Shown here one piece after another: positions 50,978 through 58,858 of a stretch of DNA of 64,000 nt. Below the pieces are notes generated by a model. The model ran no database searches. It was given only the letters and a program-made list of their open reading frames with translations, and was not told where the DNA came from. Position 1 is the stretch's first letter, and each line of letters opens with the position of its first letter. The translations under genes and the position numbers were made by a program. Source of the stretch: Pontibacter liquoris (GTDB lineage: Bacteria; Bacteroidota; Bacteroidia; Cytophagales; Hymenobacteraceae); assembly GCF_022758235.1 (NCBI RefSeq), contig NZ_JALEBG010000003.1, positions 558,001-622,000 of the forward strand. Direction: 5' to 3'.

Positions 50978-51355
50978 TTATTTAGTAGCCTTCTTCTTGT
51001 TAGCAACAGTTTTACGCTTACCTTTTCTGGTGCGCGAGTTGTTCTTCGTGCGCTGTCCGCGAACTGGTAAACCTTTACGATGTCTTAAGCCACGGTAGCA
51101 ACCAATGTCAAGCAAACGCTTGATGTGGAGCTGTACCTCAGAGCGAAGAACACCTTCTGTCTTATAGTCAGATGCTATAATATTTCTGATCTCACTGGCT
51201 TCATCCTCTGTCCAGTCTTTCACCTTTTTGTCAAGATCCACTCCGGCTTTGTTCAAAATGGATACAGACAGATTACGTCCGATGCCATAGATGTAAGTTA
51301 AGGCGATTTCGCCTCGCTTGTTATCCGGAATATCTACTCCTGCTATTCTAGCCAT
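50978..51355 (-). CDS. rpsM: 30S ribosomal protein S13
   Basis: This 125-aa protein has the S13 start ARIAGVDIPDNKRGEIALTYIYGIG (in part) and the basic C-terminus GLPVRGQRTKNNSRTRKGKRK (in part), which contacts P-site tRNA. The extended Lys-rich end (KKKATK) is slightly longer than E. coli. Confidence 0.98.
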   Translation of the reverse strand: MARIAGVDIPDNKRGEIALTYIYGIGRNLSVSILNKAGVDLDKKVKDWTEDEASEIRNIIASDYKTEGVLRSEVQLHIKRLLDIGCYRGLRHRKGLPVRGQRTKNNSRTRKGKRKTVANKKKATK

Positions 51356-51364
51356 ACTTCTAAA

Positions 51365-51481
51365 TTAACCTTGTCTTTGTTTATACCTTGGGTTTTTTTT
51401 GTTGATTACATAAAGCTTCCCCTTGCGGCGGATCACTTTACAATCAGCACTTCTCTTCTTTACTGATGCTTTAACTTTCAT
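51365..51481 (-). CDS. rpmJ: 50S ribosomal protein L36, zinc-free form
   Basis: This 38-aa protein was found by direct translation: it starts MKVKASVKKRSADCK and ends NPRYKQRQG. The CxxC, Cys and His zinc ligands of canonical L36 (positions 11, 14, 27, 33) read Ser, Cys, Asn and Tyr here, so only Cys14 remains and zinc cannot be bound in the usual way. It lies between infA and rpsM. Confidence 0.97.
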   Translation of the reverse strand: MKVKASVKKRSADCKVIRRKGKLYVINKKNPRYKQRQG

Positions 51482-51489
51482 TGTATTTA

Positions 51490-51708
51490 TTATTTATACC
51501 GATAAACAATTCTGCCTTTAGTCAAATCATAGGGCGACATTTCGAGTTTCACTCTGTCTCCGGGCAGGATCTTAATATAATGCATCCGCATTTTCCCGGA
51601 AATGTGTGCTACCACCTGATGACCATTTTCAAGCTCCACACGGAACATGGCATTCGAAAGGGCTTCAATAATTATTCCGTCTTGTTCGATAGATGACTGT
51701 TTCGCCAT
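51490..51708 (-). CDS. infA: Translation initiation factor IF-1
   Basis: This 72-aa OB-fold protein (IEQDGIIIEALSNAMFRVELENGHQV in part; ILPGDRVKLEMSPYDLTKGRIVYRYK in part) blocks the A site during initiation. It starts 1 nt before the map stop codon, so the two are coupled. Confidence 0.98.
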   Translation of the reverse strand: MAKQSSIEQDGIIIEALSNAMFRVELENGHQVVAHISGKMRMHYIKILPGDRVKLEMSPYDLTKGRIVYRYK

Positions 51709-52482
51709 TTATTGTTGCTTAGCTTGTTCTATATATTCAAAAGTTGTTAAAATCTCTGTTTTGTCCTTTCGCACCACCACTGTGTGTTCAAAATGCGCAG
51801 ATGGCTTTTTATCACGTGTCCGGATAGTCCAGCCGTCATCTTCCTGCACAATGTTTTTGGTGCCCAGGTTAATCATCGGTTCAATAGCAATTACCAGCCC
51901 TTCCTGTAACTTCACGCCTTGTCCCCGCTTCCCATAATTAGGCACTTCCGGTGCTTCGTGCAGGTGGTGCCCAACACCGTGGCCTACCAGTTCCCGCACA
52001 ACACTAAAGCCATTCTTTTCAGCATGATGCTGAATAGCGTGGCTTACATCTCCCATTCTGTTTCCGGCCACTGCTTTGGCAATGCCTTCCTGCAAGGATT
52101 CTTTTGTAACGGTTAGCAGCTTCTGCACTTCCTCACTTACCTCTCCTACCGCATGGGTATAAGCACTGTCGCTATGAAAGCCTTTGTAAAGCACTCCCCC
52201 ATCAACAGAAATTATGTCTCCATTGTTCAATGTGTAGTTGCCTGGCATGCCATGCACAACAGTTGCGTTAACGGAGATGCATAAACTGTAAGGGAAGCCA
52301 TTGTAACCTTTGAAGGAAGGCTCGCCGCCATGATCGCGGATAAACTCTTCTGCTCTTTTGTCGAGGGCAGCAGTTGTGACACCTTCCTTTATAAGAAGAG
52401 CAATTTCGCCATGTGCTTTACCTAATATTAAAGCACTCTGGCGAATTAACTCAATTTCTTCTTCGGTCTTGTAATAAATCAT
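51709..52482 (-). CDS. map: Methionine aminopeptidase, type I
   Basis: This 257-aa metalloenzyme removes initiator methionine. Metal ligands are visible in the pita-bread fold: NGDIISVDGGVLYKGFHSDSAY (two Asp), GHGVGHHLHEAPEVPNYG (His), and the EPMIN and EHTVVV Glu residues. It lies between secY and infA, a common bacterial arrangement. Confidence 0.98.
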   Translation of the reverse strand: MIYYKTEEEIELIRQSALILGKAHGEIALLIKEGVTTAALDKRAEEFIRDHGGEPSFKGYNGFPYSLCISVNATVVHGMPGNYTLNNGDIISVDGGVLYKGFHSDSAYTHAVGEVSEEVQKLLTVTKESLQEGIAKAVAGNRMGDVSHAIQHHAEKNGFSVVRELVGHGVGHHLHEAPEVPNYGKRGQGVKLQEGLVIAIEPMINLGTKNIVQEDDGWTIRTRDKKPSAHFEHTVVVRKDKTEILTTFEYIEQAKQQ

Positions 52483-52485
52483 TTA

Positions 52486-53802
52486 TCAGGATACTATGGC
52501 AATGTTTTCAGTACGGCCTCTTAATTTGCCCGTCTTCATCATTCCATCGTAATGTCTCATTAATAAATAGCTTTCTACTTGTTGCAATGTATCCAGCACA
52601 ACACCTACCATGATGATGAGCGAGGTGCCACCAAAGAACTGTGAGAACTCGCGAGTAACACCGAACAATAGGGCTATGGATGGGAAGATGGCAACAAGCG
52701 CCAGGTAAATGGCACCTGGTAAAGTAATGCGGGTAAGTATAGAATCAATGTACTCAGAAGTAGCACGTCCTGGCTTTACACCCGGTACAAAACCACCGCT
52801 TCTTTTCAGATCATCTGCTATCTGGTTCGGGTTTACACTTATCGCAGTATAGAAATAAGTGAAGATCAGGATCATCAGACCAAATGTTAGGTTATACTGC
52901 CATGACGTGAAATCTGAAAACGTCGAACCGATATAGTTAGCCGTGTCGTTTTCCTTTGCCCAGATCGAAGCGATCATAGATGGCAGGAACATCAGCGACT
53001 GCGCAAAAATGATTGGCATTACACCCGCTGCATTCACTTTTAACGGGATGAACTGGCGCTGACCGCTATAAAGCGAGCTTCCGCCCACCTGCTTGGCATA
53101 CTGTACGGGTATTCTGCGTACAGCCTGCGTCAGCATTACAACCGACATTACCACGAAGAACAGCACAACAAGTTCAAAGAGGAACAGCAAAGCGCCATTC
53201 ATCTGGCGGGAAGCCATCTCCTTGATCAACGCACCCGGAAAACGGGATACAATACCGATCATGATCAGCATGGAAATACCGTTTCCGATGCCTTTATCGG
53301 TGATCTTCTCGCCAAGCCACATACAGAAGATGGTGCCCGAAGTAAGAACGATCATGGAGGTTACAGTGAACAACGTGGTGTTGATCGTAATCGCCTCAGC
53401 ATTGATCGTGGCCACAAATCCGATGGACTGCGCCAGGGTAATAATAATGGTAAGAACTCGGGTGATTTGGTTGATTTTCTTTCTACCAGATTCACCCTCC
53501 TTCTGCATCTTCTGAAAATACGGTACAGCAATGGTAAGCAGCTGCAGTACAATCGAAGCGGATATATAAGGCATGATCCCTAATGCAAAGATGGACGCAT
53601 GACTGAATGCTCCACCTAGGAATGTATCTAACAAGCCAAACAGTCCACCTGTTTTAGCTATGAGTTGATTGGGATCCACACCTGGAAGAACAACATAAGA
53701 ACCTAATCTAAAGATAGCTACAAAAAGAAGCGTGTTCAGAATCCGAACACGTAAATCTTCTATAGCAAAAATGTTCTTAATCGTTGTTATAAACTTCTTC
53801 AT
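52486..53802 (-). CDS. secY: Protein translocase subunit SecY
   Basis: This 438-aa ten-helix channel protein is partner of SecA (encoded at 23489-26863) and SecE. Helices alternate with the known loops; signatures include ALGIMPYISASIVLQLLTIAVPYF near helix 2 (in part), the helix 5/7 lateral gate and the basic cytosolic loop. It is in the classical rplO-secY-map position. Longer-loop insertions are not obvious. Confidence 0.98.
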   Translation of the reverse strand: MKKFITTIKNIFAIEDLRVRILNTLLFVAIFRLGSYVVLPGVDPNQLIAKTGGLFGLLDTFLGGAFSHASIFALGIMPYISASIVLQLLTIAVPYFQKMQKEGESGRKKINQITRVLTIIITLAQSIGFVATINAEAITINTTLFTVTSMIVLTSGTIFCMWLGEKITDKGIGNGISMLIMIGIVSRFPGALIKEMASRQMNGALLFLFELVVLFFVVMSVVMLTQAVRRIPVQYAKQVGGSSLYSGQRQFIPLKVNAAGVMPIIFAQSLMFLPSMIASIWAKENDTANYIGSTFSDFTSWQYNLTFGLMILIFTYFYTAISVNPNQIADDLKRSGGFVPGVKPGRATSEYIDSILTRITLPGAIYLALVAIFPSIALLFGVTREFSQFFGGTSLIIMVGVVLDTLQQVESYLLMRHYDGMMKTGKLRGRTENIAIVS

Positions 53803-53822
53803 ACCGCTTAGAGAGCAATTGT

Positions 53823-54269
53823 TTAGAGAGCAACTGTTTTACCGCCTGCTTTTTCTATTGATGTAGTAGCAGAACCAGAGAAAGCGTGTGCATGTACTTC
53901 AACCGCTTTGTTCAACTCGCCTCTACCTAATATTTTCACTTTGTCGTTTTTAGACACCAGACCGTGTGCTTTAAAGAAATCAAAGTTAAGTACGGTCTCG
54001 TTAGTAGATGCTACCAACGACTCTAAGGTATCTAAATTAATACCTTTATACTCAACTCTGTTAATGTTTTTAAAGCCATACTTAGGTACACGTCTCTGCA
54101 ATGGCATCTGGCCACCTTCGAAACCTGACTTTTGTGAATAGCCTGAGCGTGATTTAGCACCTTTATGTCCTCTTGTAGAAGTACCACCTCTACCTGAACC
54201 AGTACCTCTACCTATTCTCTTGCGGTTCTTGATAGAACCCTCCGCTGGTTTTAATGAGTTTAGATACAT
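53823..54269 (-). CDS. rplO: 50S ribosomal protein L15
   Basis: This 148-aa protein has a Gly/Arg-rich, extended N-terminus (KNRKRIGRGTGSGRGGTSTRGHKGAKSRSGY in part) that threads into 23S rRNA and a compact C-terminal domain (KILGRGELNKAVEVHAHAFSGSA in part). It overlaps nothing; rpmD ends 1 nt upstream. Confidence 0.98.
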   Translation of the reverse strand: MYLNSLKPAEGSIKNRKRIGRGTGSGRGGTSTRGHKGAKSRSGYSQKSGFEGGQMPLQRRVPKYGFKNINRVEYKGINLDTLESLVASTNETVLNFDFFKAHGLVSKNDKVKILGRGELNKAVEVHAHAFSGSATTSIEKAGGKTVAL

Positions 54270-54270
54270 G

Positions 54271-54450
54271 TTAGATATTATTTACTTCTATAAGATGTTG
54301 AACCTTTTTTACCATGCCAGCAATCTGAGGAGTATTTTCAACAGTTACTGACTTATTGATCTTACCAAGTCCTAAAGCTTGAATTGTAAGCTTCTGTGAT
54401 TTTGGTTTATCAATAATGCTTTTGATTTGTCTTATTGTAATCTGAGCCAT
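54271..54450 (-). CDS. rpmD: 50S ribosomal protein L30
   Basis: A 59-aa protein found by direct translation: starts MAQITIRQIKSIIDKPK, contains the TIQALGLGKINKSV signature and ends LIEVNNI. Between rpsE (5-nt gap) and rplO (1-nt gap). Confidence 0.97.
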   Translation of the reverse strand: MAQITIRQIKSIIDKPKSQKLTIQALGLGKINKSVTVENTPQIAGMVKKVQHLIEVNNI

Positions 54451-54455
54451 CTCAA

Positions 54456-54974
54456 TTAACCGTTAAATACTTTGTTAAGATTAACACCACGCTGCTGGGC
54501 TACTGCCAACGGATCACGCATTTTAGCCAGGGCATCAAATGTCGCTTTCACTACGTTGTGGGGGTTTGATGATCCTTTAGACTTGCAAAGTACGTCTTTG
54601 ATACCGGCACTTTCCAGAACGGCACGCATCGCACCGCCTGCAATTACACCTGTACCGGCAGCAGCTGGTTTTACCAGTACAAAACCGCCAGAGTATTTGC
54701 CTTCCATAGCGTGAGGAACTGTATTATGATATACAGGAACTTTCACCAGGTTCTTCTTGGCATCATCTATCCCTTTTGCAATAGCATCCGTTACTTCGTT
54801 GGCTTTGCCAAGTCCGTAACCAACTACACCGTTTCCGTCGCCTACCACTACAATGGCAGCGAAGGAAAATCTTCTACCACCTTTTACAACTTTGGCTACA
54901 CGATTGATAGCTACTACTCTTTCTTTTAGCTCGATCTCGCTAGCCTTTACACTACGAATATTGTTCTTCAACAT
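54456..54974 (-). CDS. rpsE: 30S ribosomal protein S5
   Basis: This 172-aa protein has the double-stranded RNA-binding start (LKERVVAINRVAKVVKGGRRFSFAAIVVVGDGNG in part) and the SKGSSNPHNVVKATFDALA C-terminal part. S5 shapes decoding accuracy at the mRNA entry. Located between rplR and rpmD. Confidence 0.98.
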   Translation of the reverse strand: MLKNNIRSVKASEIELKERVVAINRVAKVVKGGRRFSFAAIVVVGDGNGVVGYGLGKANEVTDAIAKGIDDAKKNLVKVPVYHNTVPHAMEGKYSGGFVLVKPAAAGTGVIAGGAMRAVLESAGIKDVLCKSKGSSNPHNVVKATFDALAKMRDPLAVAQQRGVNLNKVFNG

Positions 54975-54979
54975 AATCT

Positions 54980-55327
54980 TTAGAATTTAAGGCCAGCCTC
55001 ACGAGCGCCTTCTGCCAATGATTTAACTTTGCCGTGGTACAGATAACCTGAGCGATCGAAAACTACCTGCGTAATACCTTTTGCAATGGCTTGCTCAGCA
55101 ATTTCTTTCCCTACTTTGCCAGAAGTCTCAACATTTGCCTTCGCATCATCAAGCTTTGCTGAAGAGGCAGCCGCTAGTGTCACACCAGTGGTATCATCGA
55201 TGATTTGTGCGTAAATAAAGCGATTGCTTCTAAACACAGATAATCTTGGCCTTTCAGAAGTACCGGAAATTTTATTCCGGATACTTTTCTTTATTCTAAC
55301 TCTTCTATTTATCTTATTAGCAGACAT
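54980..55327 (-). CDS. rplR: 50S ribosomal protein L18
   Basis: This 115-aa protein binds 5S rRNA (KIRNKISGTSERPRLSVFRSN in part; FDRSGYLYHGKVKSLAEGAREAGLKF in part, the C-terminal signature). It follows rplF with an 8-nt gap. Confidence 0.98.
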   Translation of the reverse strand: MSANKINRRVRIKKSIRNKISGTSERPRLSVFRSNRFIYAQIIDDTTGVTLAAASSAKLDDAKANVETSGKVGKEIAEQAIAKGITQVVFDRSGYLYHGKVKSLAEGAREAGLKF

Positions 55328-55335
55328 GATGATGA

Positions 55336-55890
55336 TTATTTAGACGCTGTCTTACCAGCTTTTCTTCTTACAACTTCACCAACAAATCGAATACCCTTAC
55401 CTTTATAAGGTTCAACTTTGCGGAGTGATCTAATTTTTGCTGCCACCTGGCCAATAAGCTGTTTGTCGTTGCTTTCCAGGGTTATCACTGGCGCTTTACC
55501 TTTCTCAGTTACTGCCGTAGCAACTACCTCGTCCGGAAGAGCCATAAAGATGTTGTGTGAGTAACCTAAAGCAAGCTCTAACACTTTACCTGCAACTGTA
55601 GCTTTGTAACCTACACCTACCAGCTCCAGGCGCTCTTTGTAACCTTCTGTTACACCGATCACCATGTTATTGATAAGTGAACGATACAGGCCGTGCATGG
55701 CTTTGTGGCGCTTCTGCTCAGTCGGGCGCTCAACGATCAGTTGGCCATCCTCCTGCTTCACAACAATGTCTTTATCAACCGGAGTTGATAAAGAGCCTTT
55801 AGGACCTTTTACAGTCACTACATTGTTATCGGCAACAGTTACTTGAATGGATGCTGGAAGGGTGATGGGCAATTTTCCTATTCGTGACAT
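55336..55890 (-). CDS. rplF: 50S ribosomal protein L6
   Basis: This 184-aa protein has two homologous domains: the N-terminal one (MSRIGKLPITLPASIQV, VTVKGPKGSLS) and a C-terminal rRNA-binding one (IRSLRKVEPYKGKGIRFVGE, RRKAGK). It sits near the factor-binding site of the large subunit. Confidence 0.98.
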   Translation of the reverse strand: MSRIGKLPITLPASIQVTVADNNVVTVKGPKGSLSTPVDKDIVVKQEDGQLIVERPTEQKRHKAMHGLYRSLINNMVIGVTEGYKERLELVGVGYKATVAGKVLELALGYSHNIFMALPDEVVATAVTEKGKAPVITLESNDKQLIGQVAAKIRSLRKVEPYKGKGIRFVGEVVRRKAGKTASK

Positions 55891-55904
55891 TGACTATCCT
55901 CCTA

Positions 55905-56303
55905 TTAATAAACGTAACATAAAACCTCGCCACCTACATTCAGTGACCTTGCTTCTTTCTCTGTCATTACTCCTTTAGAAGTAGACAAAATAGCTACGCC
56001 CAGTCCGTTGATAACTCTTGGCAGGTTATCAGTTCCGGCATACTTGCGAAGCCCTGGCTTACTTACCCGCTCTAACTTCACAATAGCAGATTGCTTCGTG
56101 CTTGGGTTATACTTCAGCGCAATTTTAATCGTGCCTTGTACAGCAGAGTCATCAAACTTATAGTTTTGAATATACCCTTTCTCGTACAAAACTTTTGTAA
56201 TCTCTTTTTTAATGTTGCTAGACGGTATTTCAACTATCCTGTGGTTTGCTTTGATAGCATTACGCACTCTAGTTAAATAATCTGCTATTGGATCTGAGTT
56301 CAT
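55905..56303 (-). CDS. rpsH: 30S ribosomal protein S8
   Basis: This 132-aa central-domain protein has the S8 signature GVAILSTSKGVMTEKEARSLNVGGEVLCYVY (in part). In E. coli S8 represses the spc operon; not inferable here. A TATCTTTG box lies 43 nt upstream, suggesting an internal promoter. Confidence 0.98.
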   Translation of the reverse strand: MNSDPIADYLTRVRNAIKANHRIVEIPSSNIKKEITKVLYEKGYIQNYKFDDSAVQGTIKIALKYNPSTKQSAIVKLERVSKPGLRKYAGTDNLPRVINGLGVAILSTSKGVMTEKEARSLNVGGEVLCYVY

Positions 56304-56345
56304 TATGAATCACTTAAATAATGAAGGCTTACTCGAAGCGAGCGG

Positions 56346-56353
56346 CAAAGATA
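56346..56353 (-). promoter_or_regulatory. Internal promoter candidate before rpsH
   Basis: The minus strand reads TATCTTTG, the same -7 box as the rplM promoter, in the 90-nt rpsN-rpsH gap. A TTG at -33 is not seen. An AT-rich hairpin (TTCTTAA / TTAAGAA, 56371-56390 region) lies just upstream. Confidence 0.45.
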
Positions 56354-56393
56354 CGAATATCTTTTTTTCTTTCTTAATCTAGTTAAGAAAAAA

Positions 56394-56663
56394 TTACCAG
56401 CTCGATTTAGTTATGCCCGGAATTTTACCCATTACAGCCAGTTCTCTGAAAACTACGCGGGAGATGCCGAACTTGCGCATGTAACCACGTGGTCTGCCGG
56501 ATAGTTGACATCTGTTGTGCAGTCTTACTGGAGAGGCATTACGTGGCAACTTATCCAGTGCCTCGTAATCTCCTTTGGCTTTTAGTTCAGCTCTTTTAGT
56601 AGCGTATTTTGCTACGAGCTTTTGTCTTTTAAGCTCTCTTGCTTTTACTGATTCTTTCGCCAT
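56394..56663 (-). CDS. rpsN: 30S ribosomal protein S14, zinc-free form
   Basis: 89 aa from the ATG at 56663 (MAKESVKARELKRQ). The longer frame to 56696 overlaps rplE. This is the long, zinc-free S14 type: the C-terminal NRCQLSGRPRGYMRKFGISRV is present but the CxxC pairs are absent. Confidence 0.97.
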   Translation of the reverse strand: MAKESVKARELKRQKLVAKYATKRAELKAKGDYEALDKLPRNASPVRLHNRCQLSGRPRGYMRKFGISRVVFRELAVMGKIPGITKSSW

Positions 56664-56667
56664 TTTA

Positions 56668-57219
56668 TTATTTCTTATTAGTGAAAGGCATACCAAATGC
56701 TTTTAACAGCTCGTAACTTTCTTCGTCGGTGTTAGCCGTTGTCACGATGGTAATGTCCATACCTGTGATAGCTTTCACTTTATCGATGCTGATTTCAGGG
56801 AAAATGATCTGCTCCTTGATACCTAATGTATAGTTACCACGGCCATCAAATCCTTTGTCGTTCACGCCTCTGAAGTCACGTACACGTGGCAGAGCGATAG
56901 TCAAAAGACGATCCAGGAACTCATACATCTTCTGTCCTCGCAGCGTTACGCGGGCGCCGATTGGCATACCTTCACGCAGCTTAAAGTTAGAAACGGATTT
57001 CTTAGCGATCGTAGCAACAGCTTTCTGACCTGTAATAGTTGTCAGTTCCTCTACGCCGATATCTACCAGTTTCTTGTCAGCCACAGCAGCACCTATCCCT
57101 TTGTTGATAGAGATCTTGGTGATTTTAGGCACCTGCATGACGTTCTTGTACTGGAACTTCTCTTTCAGAGCAGGAATCACTTCCTGCTGATATTTTTCTT
57201 TAAATCTTGCAGTAGCCAT
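56668..57219 (-). CDS. rplE: 50S ribosomal protein L5
   Basis: This 183-aa 5S rRNA-binding protein contains KITKISINKGIGAAVADKKL (in part), the RVTLRGQKMYEFLDRLLTIALPRVRDFRGV signature (in part) and NYTLGIKEQIIFPEI. It contacts the P-site tRNA. It follows rplX by 1 nt. Confidence 0.98.
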   Translation of the reverse strand: MATARFKEKYQQEVIPALKEKFQYKNVMQVPKITKISINKGIGAAVADKKLVDIGVEELTTITGQKAVATIAKKSVSNFKLREGMPIGARVTLRGQKMYEFLDRLLTIALPRVRDFRGVNDKGFDGRGNYTLGIKEQIIFPEISIDKVKAITGMDITIVTTANTDEESYELLKAFGMPFTNKK

Positions 57220-57220
57220 C

Positions 57221-57544
57221 TTAGATTACCTCTCCTGTCTTTTTAGAATAACGCTCTGATTTACCTTCGCTGTTTGTTCTGCGGGCTGCTTTTACGGTTT
57301 CACCTGACTTAGGATCAACTAAAGCAACGTTGCTGGCGTGGATTGGCGCTTCTACCTTGGCAATACCTCCTTGTGGATTCTTTGCACTTGGTTTGTTGTG
57401 CTTGGTAACCAGGTTTAAGCCTTCGATCGTTACTTTTTGCTTTTCAATATTAACAGCGGTTATGCGGCCTGTCTTACCGCGCTCATCACCGGCAATTACT
57501 TTGACTGTATCACCAGTTTTTACATGAAGTTTTTTCTTATTCAT
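57221..57544 (-). CDS. rplX: 50S ribosomal protein L24
   Basis: This 107-aa KOW-domain protein (VKTGDTVKVIAGDERGKTGRITAV in part) is one of the first to bind 23S rRNA. It is located between rplN and rplE. Confidence 0.98.
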   Translation of the reverse strand: MNKKKLHVKTGDTVKVIAGDERGKTGRITAVNIEKQKVTIEGLNLVTKHNKPSAKNPQGGIAKVEAPIHASNVALVDPKSGETVKAARRTNSEGKSERYSKKTGEVI

Positions 57545-57562
57545 CTTGATCTGAATTAGGGA

Positions 57563-57931
57563 TTATAGAACTTCAGGCGCTAACGATACAATTTTCATGA
57601 ATTGCTTCTCACGAAGCTCACGGGCAACTGGACCAAAAATGCGCGTTCCGCGGGGCTCATTGTTAGCGTTCAGAAGCACAGCCGCATTATCATCAAAACG
57701 GATGTAAGATCCGTCTTTGCGTCTGATTTCTTTTTTGGTTCTAACAACAACAGCCTTCGAAACTGTTCCTTTTTTAACGTTTCCGGAAGAAAGGGCTGAC
57801 TTTACAGTCACTACAATACGGTCACCAATGGATGCGTATTTCTTTCCCGTACCTCCTAACACACGGATACAAAGTACTTCCTTTGCGCCGCTGTTATCTG
57901 CTACAGTTAGTCTTGATTCCTGCTGTATCAT
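57563..57931 (-). CDS. rplN: 50S ribosomal protein L14
   Basis: This 122-aa protein, exact family length, starts MIQQESRLTVADNSGAKEVLCIRVLGG (in part) and ends MKIVSLAPEVL. It forms an intersubunit bridge with 16S rRNA. Confidence 0.99.
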   Translation of the reverse strand: MIQQESRLTVADNSGAKEVLCIRVLGGTGKKYASIGDRIVVTVKSALSSGNVKKGTVSKAVVVRTKKEIRRKDGSYIRFDDNAAVLLNANNEPRGTRIFGPVARELREKQFMKIVSLAPEVL

Positions 57932-57932
57932 C

Positions 57933-58190
57933 TTATTTAGCCCTCTCTATAATTTCAACTAAACGCCAGTTCTTACTTTTGCTCAGCGGACGAGTTTCCT
58001 GAATACGTACATAGTCGCCTATGTTGCACTCATTCTTCTCGTCGTGTGCCATAAACTTTGTGGATTTGCTCACGAACTTACCATACATCGGGTGTTTCAT
58101 TTTGCTCTCCACAAGCACCGTGATAGATTTGTTCATCTTGTTGCTAACAACCTTACCACTTCTTTCTTTTCTTAGATTTCTCTCTTCCAT
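57933..58190 (-). CDS. rpsQ: 30S ribosomal protein S17
   Basis: 85 aa from the ATG at 58190 (MEERNLRKERSGKVV). The OB-fold signature KNECNIGDYVRIQETRPLSKSK (in part) is clear. Ends 2 nt before rplN. Confidence 0.98.
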   Translation of the reverse strand: MEERNLRKERSGKVVSNKMNKSITVLVESKMKHPMYGKFVSKSTKFMAHDEKNECNIGDYVRIQETRPLSKSKNWRLVEIIERAK

Positions 58191-58202
58191 GATCAATAAG
58201 TA

Positions 58203-58403
58203 TTAAGAGTTAGCTTCAATTTCACGGCGACGCACTTCTGTATTCAGACGGGCAATCAGGCGCTTGGACTCACGGATTTTCATTGGGTTCTCCAGGGGAG
58301 ATATCGCATGTGCAAACCGCAGGTTCTGCATGCTGGTGCGCTCAGTGTTCAGCTTCTCTGCCAGTTCTTCTGAAGACAAAGCTTTAATTTCTGAATTTTT
58401 CAT
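58203..58403 (-). CDS. rpmC: 50S ribosomal protein L29
   Basis: This 66-aa helical-hairpin protein (ALSSEELAEKLNTERTSMQNLRFAHAISPLENPMKIRESKRLIARL in parts) sits at the peptide exit, near trigger factor and SRP docking sites. Confidence 0.97.
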   Translation of the reverse strand: MKNSEIKALSSEELAEKLNTERTSMQNLRFAHAISPLENPMKIRESKRLIARLNTEVRRREIEANS

Positions 58404-58405
58404 GA

Positions 58406-58828
58406 TTATTTCTCAACGTAATCTCTACGTACTACAAACTTTGTTTTAATAGGAAGCTTCTGAGCGGCCAGGCGCAGCGACTCTCTTGCCACATCCAGTG
58501 TAACGCCATCAGATTCGAACATGATGGTACCTGGCTTCACCACGGCTACCCAATACTCCGGAGAACCCTTACCCTTACCCATACGCACTTCAGCAGGCTT
58601 CTTGGTAATAGGCTTGTCAGGGAAGATACGGATCCAAACCTGACCCTCACGTTTCATGGCTCTTGTCATGGCAATACGGGCGGCCTCAATCTGGCGGCTT
58701 GTAATCCATGAAGCTTCAAGCGATTTTATTGCAAATGAACCAAATGAAATGGTGCTGCCTCTATGAGCCAGACCTTTCACGCGGCCTTTTTGCATTTTTC
58801 TATATTTTGTCCTTTTCGGCTGTAACAT
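58406..58828 (-). CDS. rplP: 50S ribosomal protein L16
   Basis: This 140-aa protein starts MLQPKRTKYRKMQKGRVKG and carries VWIRIFPDKPITKKPAEVRMGKGKG (in part) plus the WVAVVKPGTIMFE signature. L16 positions A-site tRNA. Separated from rpmC by 2 nt. Confidence 0.98.
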   Translation of the reverse strand: MLQPKRTKYRKMQKGRVKGLAHRGSTISFGSFAIKSLEASWITSRQIEAARIAMTRAMKREGQVWIRIFPDKPITKKPAEVRMGKGKGSPEYWVAVVKPGTIMFESDGVTLDVARESLRLAAQKLPIKTKFVVRRDYVEK

Positions 58829-58858
58829 TTTCTAAAATCTAATAATGTTATCAAACAA

